The notes under the pieces were generated by a model, which did no database searches, was not told the DNA's origin, and saw only the letters and a program-made list of their open reading frames with translations. A stretch of DNA of 64,000 nt from Amanita rubescens (Eukaryota; Basidiomycota; Agaricomycetes; Agaricales; Amanitaceae): positions 1,116,001-1,180,000 of the forward strand of contig WION01000005.1 in NCBI GenBank assembly GCA_015039365.1, in the 5' to 3' direction. The translations under genes were made by a program, and so were the position numbers. This document shows positions 36,601-47,478 of this stretch, piece after piece; position 1 is the first letter of the stretch, and each line of letters opens with the position of its first letter.

Positions 36601-36803
36601 ACATCCTTTGGCTTTAAGTACTCCGTCGCCAACCTCCATGCCTAGGAAGTGAGGATCAGTTGTATGCCACTCGAAGTACCAACAAAGCGCGCTACCTGAC
36701 TAAAAGCCATAAGACCAGATATTCCTGGTTCGCCTCGATTGAGTCGCGAGAATGCATACTGCCATTTAGCTGCGACTTGCGAGCGCAACGCGTCGGTCGC
36801 CAT
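33674..36803 (-). CDS. APC2: Anaphase-promoting complex subunit 2 (cullin)
   Basis: A many-exon gene starting MATDALRSQVAAKWQYAFSR, spliced to AWRLATEYLKPKDV. Middle exons give SDIISTLVSIYDSKDLFVKE and LLAQRLLA, then EILRIRFGEAALQVCEVMLK, then HPTVISRQFWP and LKTGDLVMPGQF, then RQFQKFKPDKRLRWLPPLG and DRTIEATVPPLEAAFIELF, all typical of the APC2 cullin homology region. MDELIEAVGSVDRSAALKSL and WVDLGVLKEDTEDTFRLLE form the winged-helix part, and RIQSMLRIVPGYDQTIEQL with EAARREGLLTVRDGIWKL the C-terminal WHB domain. In the cell cycle APC2 holds the RING subunit APC11 of the ubiquitin ligase. Oddity: the segments FIEGMLTNLGALP and VDRIQSML are in different frames by one extra base near 33810. 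APC2 is normally essential, which suggests a sequence error. I did not set every exon border. Confidence 0.85.
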
Positions 36804-37316
36804 AATGAAATGGGAACTTCGTGCTTGGCGTTACGAAACTTGTCACGTCACGTCACACCACTTTGATCCGACGACGAACTCTAGAGCTAACCTGCTACAA
36901 GACGAGGGACAAGCTGGGACAAACCACCTTGCATAAAAGTAAAACAATAATAATTATAACTGCAGGTGGTGGTACAAATTTAACGGACGACAAATCCAAC
37001 AACAATTACACCCGCATCTGGGATTGTACAATGTAATCACACACGACTAAAACACAACACGAGCCAGCGAATAAGCCACGCTGGTTCACGTTACTAGAGC
37101 AACTGTTGTAAAATCAGCGAACAAGGTGAAGAACTGTTAAAGCCCATAGTCGATACCATAACGTCTTCTTCATGCGTATCGGGACGATATTGGTGACGGG
37201 TATGAAAAACAAAGGGAATAAATTTGAAAAACATAACTTGTTGTTAAAAAGAAACATTGAGCTCAACCTGACCTTGTGAGTTGACGAGAAATTCTTACCA
37301 TTAGTCGATCGTGAGC
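36804..37316. other. Intergenic: APC2 promoter and 3' region of the SH3 gene
   Basis: No coding motif. It sits between the APC2 start and the stop of the next minus-strand gene. Confidence 0.4.
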
Positions 37317-39011
37317 TCATAAAGCTCTAGCAATATTTGCGTCTAAATCTCCTGCACTGCTAACCCTCTTCTGGGCTATAAAGTCAGGCTGATCCCGATC
37401 AGCGTTTCTCAAACACTCGATCGGAATTAGTCCTTGGTCAAATTCGTCGACTGCCCTTGCCTTCCCTTTCTTGTCTACAGGAGGAGGAATTTTCTGAACC
37501 AGGGTCCAGCCGTCGTCAAACGTTTGCAGTATCCTAACTCTGTCGCCGGTCGCTACAATCAATTCATCCTGTAGTGTCGGCATGAAAGGCCTTCGAATCA
37601 CTTCGATTTCCGCAACAGCGGGTTGCGTGGCTACGGTGGCTGCTATCGGATCGGCGAATGGGTCTACCCCTTCCACCACCGAGGGATGCTCGGCTGCATC
37701 CGACAACCGGATATCGTCCACCTGTCCGCCGTGACCATTGTTGTGCAACTGAGAGAACGCCGAGACCCGATCTTCTGACTTCCTGTTAGCTTCAGATGGC
37801 GGCCTCGGGAATGAATACAATTCTGAAGGAGAAAATGGGCGAACGGACATTGGACTGCCGATTGCCCTGTTGCCTTGGCTAATTGGAGGAAGGAACAAGT
37901 ATTGCGCATTGGGATCACTCGCCGTGCTGTTTTTACTGCCGGCAGAGTCCCTCTTGCTATTCGTGTTCGTTGTGTAAGAATTCATGTCCAAGCCTAAGAT
38001 GAGACCCTCCCCGCGAATCTCAGCCATTGGCGGCATCGGTGGCAATAACCCATCGAAATTCGGGATATGCGGAGACTGGTCAAAAGTTGTTGCGAAACTA
38101 CTTCGTGCCGATCGTGTCCCAGCTGCGGTACCCGTCTTCCTACTGGCAATGGAGCCGAACCTGGAGCTCCCGTTATCGCCGTGGGGTGTCGTACTGGCAA
38201 TTCCTTGGCCATACCACTGCTGCCTACGCTTGACACGACGCGCAATAGCACGTCTGCGCAGCATGACAACAAGTGTGGCCAGTCCAACGATCAACAACGT
38301 GATCACTATCCCAGCAATGCCACCGGAAGACAGACCATGGCTCCGGCTCAGCGTGCTGATACTATGACCGTCGGTACCGTTGTTTTCCCCGCCCGAATTT
38401 CCTGTACCGGTAGCCACACTCGATCGACCTTGAGTGGACATAGCGGCTGGGACACCGTTTGGTAATGTCGAGGTGGCAGAATCTTGAATAAATAAAGTTG
38501 TCGAAGAACCTGAGCCCGCATTCGCAACTCCAGGGAGCGAACTACTAGCCGAGTCACCGGTGGATTGGGACGCGTCCGTTGCACCAGCAGGTCCAGGGGC
38601 AGGTGTGCTTGTAGGGCTGATACTGCTTCCTCCTCCGCTTCCAGGGTTGCTCGCTCCACTGCTGTTGGTTGGAGCGATTCCGCTATCTCCTCCACCGGTA
38701 CTGCTTCCGCCTCCATTCCCACTACTACCTCCGCCTCCACTTCCATTACCTCCACTGTTCCCACTACCTTGACCACTACTACTGCCTCCGCCATTGCCAC
38801 TCCCGCTACCTCCACTGCCAGACGTCGGTGATGGAGGTGTAGCAGAGGTTGTCGGCGTCTGTAGGTTGGGAATGATTATAGGACCAGGGAGCTGACTAGC
38901 GACCTGGAGGGGTGAAAGGAGTGCAGGTTTGGTATGCTTGGGTTCGCGTTCTTCCAACGCTTTCGAAATACGCTTTACGCGTGCATGGTCCGCAGACCTT
39001 CGTCTTGACAT
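37317..39011 (-). CDS. Single-pass membrane protein with a cytosolic SH3 domain
   Basis: A single uninterrupted frame of 564 aa. Residues about 60-220 are a low-complexity Gly/Ser/Thr stalk, likely O-glycosylated and outside the cell. One membrane segment, GIAGIVITLLIVGLATLVVM (231-250), is followed by a basic stop-transfer stretch RRRAIARRVKRR. The C-terminus (about 473-535) is an SH3 domain: RRPFMPTLQDELIVATGDRV, then FDDGWTLV, then QGLIPIECL. SH3 domains bind proline-rich partners. The plan, with an extracellular Ser-rich stalk, one helix and a C-terminal SH3, resembles Fus1-like fungal cell-fusion and polarity proteins; the sequence alone does not prove that role. No cleavable signal peptide is evident at the N-terminus. 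Absence of introns is unusual among its neighbours. Confidence 0.85.
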   Translation of the reverse strand: MSRRRSADHARVKRISKALEEREPKHTKPALLSPLQVASQLPGPIIIPNLQTPTTSATPPSPTSGSGGSGSGNGGGSSSGQGSGNSGGNGSGGGGSSGNGGGSSTGGGDSGIAPTNSSGASNPGSGGGSSISPTSTPAPGPAGATDASQSTGDSASSSLPGVANAGSGSSTTLFIQDSATSTLPNGVPAAMSTQGRSSVATGTGNSGGENNGTDGHSISTLSRSHGLSSGGIAGIVITLLIVGLATLVVMLRRRAIARRVKRRQQWYGQGIASTTPHGDNGSSRFGSIASRKTGTAAGTRSARSSFATTFDQSPHIPNFDGLLPPMPPMAEIRGEGLILGLDMNSYTTNTNSKRDSAGSKNSTASDPNAQYLFLPPISQGNRAIGSPMSVRPFSPSELYSFPRPPSEANRKSEDRVSAFSQLHNNGHGGQVDDIRLSDAAEHPSVVEGVDPFADPIAATVATQPAVAEIEVIRRPFMPTLQDELIVATGDRVRILQTFDDGWTLVQKIPPPVDKKGKARAVDEFDQGLIPIECLRNADRDQPDFIAQKRVSSAGDLDANIARAL

Positions 39012-40306
39012 CCACAGACCTGAATTATATTTTTTTGTGCAAAAAGTTGATCAAGAGAATGTTAGAGTTGAAAAGAGTGTAAGATGTTCTGCGAGGAAGC
39101 GAAGCGCGATTACAAGCGTGACCACCTGAACATGTACAGCGAAAATATGAGAGAGAGAGGAGAACAACGGAGACTACTGATGCGACACATATCCTTGATT
39201 CGCACAAACAACTTCCTGACAACGATAATTGATCGTTTGCGTTCCCTTATGGGGGAAGTTTTTATATCTTAGGCTTCCAGTTGTTCACACGGTTTCCTGG
39301 CTACCCCTGAGCGGACCGCCGGACATGGGAACGCAGGGGAGCCAAAGGGAACATTCTAACTACTATCATTCTCCCGTTTCATATATTCTTCGGCACCGCT
39401 CGCCATTTGTTCGCTATATAACTTGAAGCATGAAGCACCATCACCACAAGCGTGAGCAATAAGGCATGGCGCACCTTTGAAAGACTTGCTGCGCTCGGCA
39501 TATGGGATCAACGAGTAGCAGTTCCACGCGACGTCCTCACTAAGTAAGACGCGCTCCACACTAGAGCAGGCGCTAGCATTAGCGCGCAATGCTTCTAGCC
39601 TCTGTTCGCATCAAGGCATTTTTTCCGCAGATACAAACGCTTAAATTTCACTTTCTATTGTTGAGCCTCAACTGCCTAAACTCTCAAGCTTCCCGGTTCG
39701 ACATATGGACTCCAGGCCGTGGGACTGCGACCGTATCTCTGGCCAGCTGCTCACCATGGCAACACCCTCTTATTAGTTCTGAGCGACGGACTGATGCCCA
39801 ATGCCAAATACCCTAGCGTACTTCAAATTCGCAGGGCACAACAGGCTAAGTGTCACCGCTCTGGCATTTTCGAATAGGCTATGAGAAGGCCAAGCGGTAA
39901 ACGACGCGCTGGTGTGGAGCATGATAGTGCACTGCCACACTTCCGCAGATCACGGATGTTTTTCGGACGCATGTGAACCCCATAGAACGTTTCTGATTCA
40001 GCCATGCTTGGCGACGACCTCTAGGTGGAGTTCTCAATTGGCTTACCAGTCTCCATACACGCACCCTTCTGATCTTTCAAAAAAATCTTAGGATCCTCAT
40101 TATTGGCTGTTTTCGGGCACATATTCCATTCTTCCAAAGCGGTTAGCGACGAGCGTGTATAGTCACACTTGCACGCCGCGGACTTATAACGGCGCGCAAA
40201 GGAAAAACAAATCAAGATCTTGACATGACAATGATCTTGGCATCGGACGATGGTATTCCAACAAAGCACTGCTTTCAAAACCCTCTATTCTTCAATTTAT
40301 CGAAGT
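39012..40306. other. Intergenic region
   Basis: About 1.3 kb between the SH3 gene and the heptad-repeat gene. It includes the SH3 gene promoter near 39012-39250. Short frames show no motif; no repeats noticed. Confidence 0.4.
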
Positions 40307-41084
40307 TCAACGCTGCTGGTTGAGGGTCTGATAATCGATATCGAGCCGTTGATGGTTCTCGTTGAGGTGTTGTTGATTCACATTGAAACCGTGATGATTC
40401 TGATTCAGCTCTCGATAGTTCTCGTTAAGCCATCGTTCACTATCGTTAAGATGGACATAACCCGCGTTGAGATCTCGATGATTCTGAACGAGTAGTACTT
40501 GAGAGCTTTCGTTCGTCTGTCGATACTCTTCATTGAGCTGCTGATAATTTCGATCAAGCTGCTCATAACTTTCATGGAGTTGCTCGTATTTTCTATGGAG
40601 TTGTTGGTAGCTCTGGCTGCTTCGTTCGAGATCATGTACGATCTGGCCCAGTTGTACCGTGATACGCTGGAAATCATTTGCGCTACCACCCGGCCCAGCC
40701 CGAGTTCCACTACCGCCTGTTGTGTATGCTGCGTATGCTCAACACGATGTTTCCTAAACATAATAAAATGCGTGAACTGACGTATTCCCGCGTGAGCTGC
40801 AGTGACTTGAGTGTGGTACTTGCTTGCGTTTGCAAGATCGGTATTGCTCATTTGTCTACGCACTGATTACAAGACTTAGAATGACGAAAATTTACAGAGT
40901 CAAATTACGTGCAATTATAGTGTTCAACGTTCCTGAGGTAGCGTATTGCGGCGGCAACGTCATCATCGGTGGGTGGGGCACGAGGTGGGCTTGGATATAT
41001 GGAATGATCAGGTAAAAATTCGGGTTTTGGAGGGAGCTCGATTGGAAGTAATGGTGATCTCTCTTGAGACGACACGTTTGCCAT
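40307..41084 (-). CDS. Heptad-repeat coiled-coil protein, unrecognised
   Basis: Three exons (40909-41084, 40782-40855, 40307-40716) join in phase to 219 aa; both introns (53 and 65 nt) have GT..AG ends. The N-terminal 40 residues are Pro-rich (PLLPIELPPKPEFLP), followed by DDDVAAAIRYLRNVEHY. From about residue 118 to the end the protein is a run of heptads ending in Leu with Tyr or His three before: HRKYEQL, HESYEQL, DRNYQQL, NEEYRQT, NAGYVHL, NENYREL, NENHQRL, DIDYQTL. One extra residue shifts the register once, near QVLLVQNHRDL. It should form a long parallel coiled coil rich in Asn and Gln. At DNA level this is a decayed 21-bp repeat. I do not recognise the family. Splicing is inferred from phase and heptad continuity. 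Confidence 0.62.
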
Positions 41085-41203
41085 AGAATTTCCGAGGACG
41101 ACGGACAATACGGGTGAAAACGCGATATTAGAATAGATAGTACAAGTAAACAAAGGGCAAGCCGCGAGGTGAAAGAAGGGTGAAGCCAGCATCCCATTCA
41201 CTA

Positions 41204-43782
41204 CTACCATCGATCAAGATTTTGCGTTTCTGTCAACTCGTACTCTTCCTCAGGTTCTTCCCTATTCAACCCGGCCAACTCTTCCTCGTCTTCCCCACCC
41301 CTATGCGTCATAGGCTTCCATCGTTTAAAAATACTCTGGAAGATCCGGCTACTCATTGGAACAGTTGGAAGCTCACTGTCTTGGTCTGTTGAGGGGAGGA
41401 TAGAATGCTTAGCGATTTCTATAAACGTGTCATATAAGCTCTGGGCCTTTTCTAAGGTATGGAAGTGGACGATACCTTCTCCAAAGACAGCGTCCATTTC
41501 CTCTAAGGGTACGCCTTTTGTTTCTGGGTATACTGAATCCAAGGGTCAACACCAACTCTGACCTCAATATTGAAAACTTACAAAAATAAACTGTTCGGAG
41601 ACACTCATTAGCAACATACAATAAGAAAAGGCGCGTTCTTACCAAGGACAACGCTACATGCGCAGAAAAAGCCATGCATCAAGTATAATCTCCATGTGAT
41701 GACTTCTTGTAGATACGGCGTTGCCTCGCCAACAAGAAAATTGAATGCCCAATTAGTCCTAGACGTGATATCAGATATATTTTGCCGACATGTCATGCGT
41801 TACTCACGCGGTGGAAAGTGATACTCCTTTGGCGCGCACAGACAGTGGCATAATCTTGGCAGCATAGTTGGCATACACCATTATGAAGCGAATATAACAC
41901 AAACCTCTGGAGGATACAACCACGGTAATGGTCCCCAGCTGTACCCAAACGCAGCGTTGAATATGATTACACATATCACAACAGCATCTGGCGTGAAGGA
42001 GACATTAAGATACATCCAATATCCGGTTGCGCATAGAGCGAGACTCATCTAAGAAGTCGTCTGAGATTCATGCCAGTACAAAAAAGGTCATCTTACAACA
42101 AGACCACCAGACAACAATATCGGCCGCCGTCCCCACCGGTCAACAAGATACCATCTAACGGAAGAGTGAGATCCTAGCGTAATTAGCCGCAACAAAACTA
42201 TACCCACGGTGGAATCGTGCTGAGGATGTAGATGATGGAGTTGATACCAGTCATAAGTATCGCTTGACGTCCTTTCCAACCAGCCTCTGTCGACGTTTCG
42301 GCTTAGTGTTAGAATTCCACGAATATGCAATCGGACAGACCTTCGAAAACCCTGGCTACAGCGGACCATCACCTTTGAGTAAGAGAGGAATCGTTGCAAG
42401 ACTTGTAAGACTTACGAGCATAATATGAGATTACTAGCGCCCAACTCAGCACGTCTTCTCAATTCATCGTTCGACACATACCATTGATTCCGTTCTACAA
42501 ATCATCAGATAGGTAACAATGAACTTGCTACAACTTACCAGTTGCGCAAAGGCCTGGGACGACATAGCAAGCAATACACGTCGCTTGTATTTTCTCCACA
42601 TTGCTGAGTAGGTTCGCGGTTCTCCGGATTGCCGCTGTTGACTTTTGTTTGTATTGCCCTTCGTTCAAGAAGGCAACCGACGTACCTCCCTCATTACTGT
42701 ATCTTTGATTTCTTCGAATACTGTCGTAGGGTAAGGGTCGTCTGGATTCCCTCCGTGCAAGTCAACGAGGACTTGTAACCCTTCTTTATCCCTGTTCACG
42801 TCAATTAACCATCTTTAGATTCAGATAAGACAAATGTGCTCGAATAGGTAAGTTAAACGTTACCGTGGGCTTTCAGGTATAGCCAATGATCCTACGGCCA
42901 AAATTATTCCAATGATGCATTGTACAAAGAGTGGCAACCGCCACGCTAAATCCGATTCGAAGAAAGAACAGAAATAGTCTGTCCACTAGAATAAATGTAT
43001 GAGTTATCGCGTAAATGGTGGAAATATGCGCGTCGTACAACTGAAAATGCATATCCAACAATGTTTCCAGTAAATTCTACACATGCGAGTGCGCCTCTCT
43101 AACAGTCGCGTCATAAGTTGATAAATGCGGAAGAAGGAACTAATCCCCACATGACTTGGTGGTGATATTTCGCTTTGGTATATAGGTACGATCGTTCTAT
43201 AAAGTCTCAGCTCTCTTATCTTCGCCATGTGGCCGAAACTCACGATAATAGTCCCACGCCGAAACCGCTAACTATCCGTCCAATTATCATGGAATAGAAT
43301 CCGCTTGAGAATGTTTGAACAGCGCCGCCCAACGTGAAGACGACAGCGCCCGTGAAGAGAGTGCCTTTTCGACCGACTATGTCACCGAACCGCCCCGCCG
43401 CCAAAGATGTGACTGCATATATTGTATATGAGCAAATGTAAAGTTCGAAATGGAGGCACGTACTGAGAGCCCCGATCTCCAAAACGGCTACCATGCTTCC
43501 AACGGCTATGGCACGCGGACGGTGGAAATAGTTGATGAAGTACGGTCCCGTGATGATGCCAGACATAACACTGAAAACAGTGATAAGCTCTATGCTCTGA
43601 GAAGAAAGACACATATATACCCTTGGTCATAGCCAAACTAAAGTCCGGTCGTGGGTTAGACATGGAGCTGATAGCGACACGTAGACACGCACGAGGAACA
43701 CGCCGAGGCTTGCAAATACGGATATTGTGTAGAGCAAATTCTTCCCAACGAGTCTTCTGCCATTTTTACGAGCTGCGGCCAT
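41204..43782 (-). CDS. MFS sugar transporter
   Basis: The gene has many short introns. Exon 1 reads MAAARKNGRRLVGKNLLYTI and ends SLGVFL, spliced to FGYDQGVMSGIITGPYF, the classical first-helix motif of fungal hexose/lactose-type transporters. The loop motif AAGRFGDIVGRKGTLF (GR.GD..GRK) and the sixth-helix region TIVPIYQSEISPPSH are present, and the C-terminus has YPETKGVPLEEMDAVFGE, the PETKG signature of the sugar porter family. Helices in between are encoded in exons between 41800 and 43240. A long acidic tail (to 41204) follows. It should carry a sugar across the plasma membrane with protons; the substrate is not readable. It ends 120 bp before the start of the heptad-repeat gene on the same strand. 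Confidence 0.85.
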
Positions 43783-44077
43783 GTCCATTCATGTAGGGTT
43801 GGGCGACGTCGCCAATTGGGAACCAGTGTGTAGTTTGTTATACGGGGTAAGCGGTCATATTGTGGAGTGGGTAAAAGTTCCCACATCAACTGGCTGTGCA
43901 AATATGCTTCAACAGAACTGAACGATATCTTGAACATAACGACGACAATCAATAAAATTTAAAAAAAACGTTATACGCATGGCTTTTTCGCCTAGGATGT
44001 ACTGAATCTAGCTCGTTGCTATCGGTTTCACGTCCCAACAACCATAAAATCTACTGAAATAGGCGTAACACCTCCAT
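43783..44077. promoter_or_regulatory. Transporter upstream region
   Basis: About 300 bp between the transporter start and the end of the F-box pseudogene, presumably carrying the transporter promoter. No named site is visible. Confidence 0.3.
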
Positions 44078-45113
44078 TCATCGCATTATGCGAGTGAACA
44101 AAGGTGTATTGGACGTGCACAAGCTCGTAAAACCGAACGGATTAGGATGTGCAATGCTATCGCGCATTTCATCGAAGATTTGCTTCCAATGACGCCCAGG
44201 ACCCACGTGAAGTGATTGAATGTGCAAAGATCGCAGAGGTGCGTTGTGCATGATCCTCGTCAACACTGTAATAAGATTAAACCTGATGGTCCTGACTTCC
44301 AGTTCTTCGAGTCTTGAAAAGTCGTGACAATCTGAGGGCAAAACAGATGGCAAGCGTGGTCGAGCATAACAATCAATAATGTTTAACTTTCGCAAGTTTG
44401 GAATTTTGCAGATCGTAGCCATCGTCATTTTCGGGGAAACACCTGATCGTAAGACACTGCAACGACCCCCAGAAAGCCTGATAAGGACGGATCCGTAATG
44501 CGCGGCGATGAAGTGGGAACTGCAGGAAGGAGTGAAAGTCCCATTCGTTGAGATTGGACCTTTTTTTCGCTCGAAGAACAATTTAGCCCCAGGCGGTGAG
44601 TCATTTGTGAGAGCAATAAGGTTATGTATGGATATAATCTATCTTCTTCCTCCCAGACGATCTCTTGGACCCGTGGCAGCAGCTTCATCTTCATTCCTTG
44701 AGCTGCGCAAAATAAAATCTGGCGGGATTCTGCATCAAGATAATAGCGCGTCTGACAAGCGCCGAGAGAAGATCCACCAAACTTTCTGACCCGGGCGGAA
44801 TTTACTTGGAATCTATGCCAATCTATGGTCCGTATTACCCTGCGGAAGGACTGCTTTAATGCTATAGATTGGCAGTAACAATTACGAAAATAATTACCAG
44901 TACTGTATCTTCCCGTTGTTCCCAAAGATCACCGGGCATACAACGAACGAGGGGACCAAGGTTCGGCATTTCCGACCACAGCGCGTCGAGCGCCGTTTCT
45001 TGCAGATCACGACTTGTGCGTGATAGTGCAGAAAGAGTCTGAATATCGCAATTTTCGCATATAAGGTGGTATAATTCTCCGCAAAGGAGTGCCTGGTGCG
45101 TCGCAGTAGTCAT
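44078..45113 (-). pseudogene. F-box/LRR protein, decayed copy
   Basis: Parallel to the intact gene at 45704-47376. It has the F-box-like start (ALLCGELYHLICENCDIQTL, ALSRTSRDLQETALDALWSE, MPGDLWEQRE), then YYLDAESRQILFCAAQGMK, LLPRVQEIVWEEED, YPYITLLLSQMTHRLGL and the leucine-rich part (ICKIPNLRKLNIIDCYARP, MHNAPLRSLHIQSLHV). The pieces lie in different frames, part of the central LRR is missing after SGF (about 44450), and translation stops about 200 residues before the C-terminus of the intact paralog. It is a truncated duplicate. Confidence 0.75.
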
Positions 45114-45366
45114 GTAACGGGAATTGACCTTAGCTCGCGCCGCAGTGTCTCTATGATCTATCTAATTTTTGTCACGGTAAACACTGGTAAACGATCTGAC
45201 CCGAAAGCTCACATTCTAGGGTGTGAGTATGAAGACTTGCGAGCAGGGTAATTTATCCTAACTTCGTTTCACGTCCAGTGTAATGACGGTGCCACGGAGT
45301 AGGTAAAACAACTGGCTGTGCAAATATATGAAATCAACTTCTTCGATGATTGGATCGCATACAATA

Positions 45367-45555
45367 ACTTTACTCTTCCACGACCAAGACAACCGCATGC
45401 ATGCCCTTCTGAACGCCAAGTATAGCAACGTCCCAACCTTTCCCAGATCGCGCTGAAAATGAGAGACGAAACCTTGTCGTAACTGAACAGCGATCCGAGA
45501 GGCCATTCCGAATTTTGCAACATTGATTGAGATCTCTGGGAGGTCGTGAATTCAA
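45367..45555 (-). pseudogene. C-terminal fragment of an NADP oxidoreductase
   Basis: Minus-strand translation ending VAILGVQKGMHAVVLVVEE resembles the end of the oxidoreductase at 47479-49033 (VILNVQKGMHKGKAVVLVAED). No other part of that enzyme is present. Its position just upstream of the decayed F-box copy mirrors the intact pair, so it is the edge of a tandem duplication. Confidence 0.75.
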
Positions 45556-45703
45556 CAGATGAACTTGAAGCGACAGTCCTGTGAGGAGACAAGATAGGAA
45601 AAAAACGTATTCGTTAACAACAACTCTTGATGAGAGTGGAAGGTTTTAATCGGGCGATAATGCTAAGTTCGAATCGTAACTGCCTGCAAAAGTAGTACTT
45701 TGA

Positions 45704-47376
45704 TTATTTGACCGTTTTCATCGAGTCATGCACTTCCTGCCATTTTAACTTCATTGGCTCCAGGACCTCTTCCATTTCCTCCGGCATAAAATGATAATCC
45801 ACCCAGGAGAATTCGACCAAGTTGGGGAATATGGCTGAAACATATACAGAAACGGCAGCTGGATCGTCGATAGGCGAATCCAAGACCTTAAAGGATATGG
45901 TGTTTACGTTGCAGATGCCGCGGTTGTCAGAGTGCTTGATAATGCTCCTAGCATCGAATGCCACAGTCAGACTTTGTAACGCTGGACAATGTTGCGCGAT
46001 CGAGTCGAGACCTTTGAAAGTCATTCGCGGCCAGTCGGCTAGTGGGTGATATGAACGGAGATGCAATTCCTCCAAGTGAGGTAGAGCGGAGGCAAGGTTC
46101 CTCATTTGTTCATCATCGAGATCAAATCCGTGCGTTGCCTCCAAAGACAACTGAATGAGGTTTTTGAATAGCAAGAGTCCTGATATCTCATCCAAAGTCA
46201 TAGGGCGCTCGTGGACTTCGAACTTGTCCATATGATCGGTATCATCATCAACGAACCTCAACTTGACCACCTCGAGTGAAGTATGTGTGATGCCATCGCG
46301 CATCAAGTCGAAGAGTTGCTTCCATTTATCCACAGATGGTGTGCTATTCGAGCTTGATTCGGCGCACAAAGATCGTAGGGGTGTATTACGCATGATGCTT
46401 GTCATTGGTATTAGAAATTCGAGGTCGTTGTTCTGGATGTCCAATTGTGCTAGTGCTGAGAAGCCACGCCAACCTGAAGGCAAAGGAAACTGTAATAATG
46501 GTTCACGATCACAATGGGAGAGATCCAATTTTCGCAAGTTAGGAATTTTGCAGAGAATGACGACCGATGCTTCCGGAAAATAGTGGAGCGTAAGACATTG
46601 CAACGAAGGCCAAAAGCGAAGGGATTTGAGGGCGTCGCGAACATCAGGCCAGGATTCTGCCCTAAAGCCTCTCAGGGATAACTCCGTTATGTGAGGCGAT
46701 GAAGAAGGTATTGCGGGTATTAGGGAAAATCGCATTCGCTCAGATTGGGACCTTTCTTCGATCGAGCGTTTTGAATCATGTGGAAAATATAGCCACAGAC
46801 GATAGGTCATCCGCGAAAGCAATAGTGTGATGTATGGATATGCACCATCGTCTTCTATCTCCCATATGATCTCTTGGACCCGTGGCAGTAGTTCCATTCC
46901 GTAAGCCGCGGAAGATAAGGTCCGGTACGATCCTGCATCGAGATGATATGTGTATTTCTTCCTTTCCCAGGACGGGCGAACCCGGACGCCAAAAAAGTAA
47001 AAAAAGCGAATTCCCAACTTTTTGACCCTGACGGAATACATGTTGAATCGGTGCCAATCTGTCTCCCGTATTTCCCTGCAGAGCGACTAATAGTCCATGA
47101 GCGCCATAGCACGACAACATTGATTATAGCAATGATTACCACGTATCGGCATCCACGTATTTCTCGCTCCTCCCAAAGATCACTGGGCATGCAACGAATG
47201 AGGACACTAAATTCCGGTATTTCAGACCATAGCAAGTCGAGTGGCGTTTCTTTTAGGTCGCGACATGTACGCGATAGTGCCAAAAGAGTCTGTCTGTCGA
47301 AATCCTTGCATATAAGGTGGTATAGTTCTGCACACAGAAGTACACGGCGTGTCGCAGACTCCTCGGCTCCGTGCAT
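45704..47376 (-). CDS. F-box domain / leucine-rich repeat protein
   Basis: Two exons (47143-47376 and 45704-47086) join in phase to 538 aa. The N-terminus has an F-box-like helix set (LLCAELYHLICKDFDRQTLL, ALSRTCRDLKETPLDLLW), followed by a spacer and LRR-like strands: ITELSLRGF, LQCLTLHYFPE, IPNLRKLDLSHCDR, LAQLDIQNNDLEFL, LIQLSLEATHGFDL, LEELHLRSYHPL, LQSLTVAFDARS and LVEFSWVDYHF. Proteins of this plan in basidiomycetes are thought to recruit substrates to SCF ubiquitin ligases; the substrate is unknown. The ATG at 47376 follows an upstream GTG in the same frame and is preferred. A decayed copy lies 600 bp downstream. Confidence 0.82.
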
Positions 47377-47478
47377 GGTGCTGTTCAGCTTGAATGAAAA
47401 CACGCGTAAACAGCAATCGCCGCAGACCGTAAAGACTTCGCTGACGACGATTTGGTAATTACAAGTTTCTCAATAACT

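Noticed and set aside
40250..40780. Plus-strand frames with a regular Leu/Ile/Val pattern
   Set aside because: The regularity is the antisense image of the heptad repeats; the minus strand has splice sites and a coherent protein.
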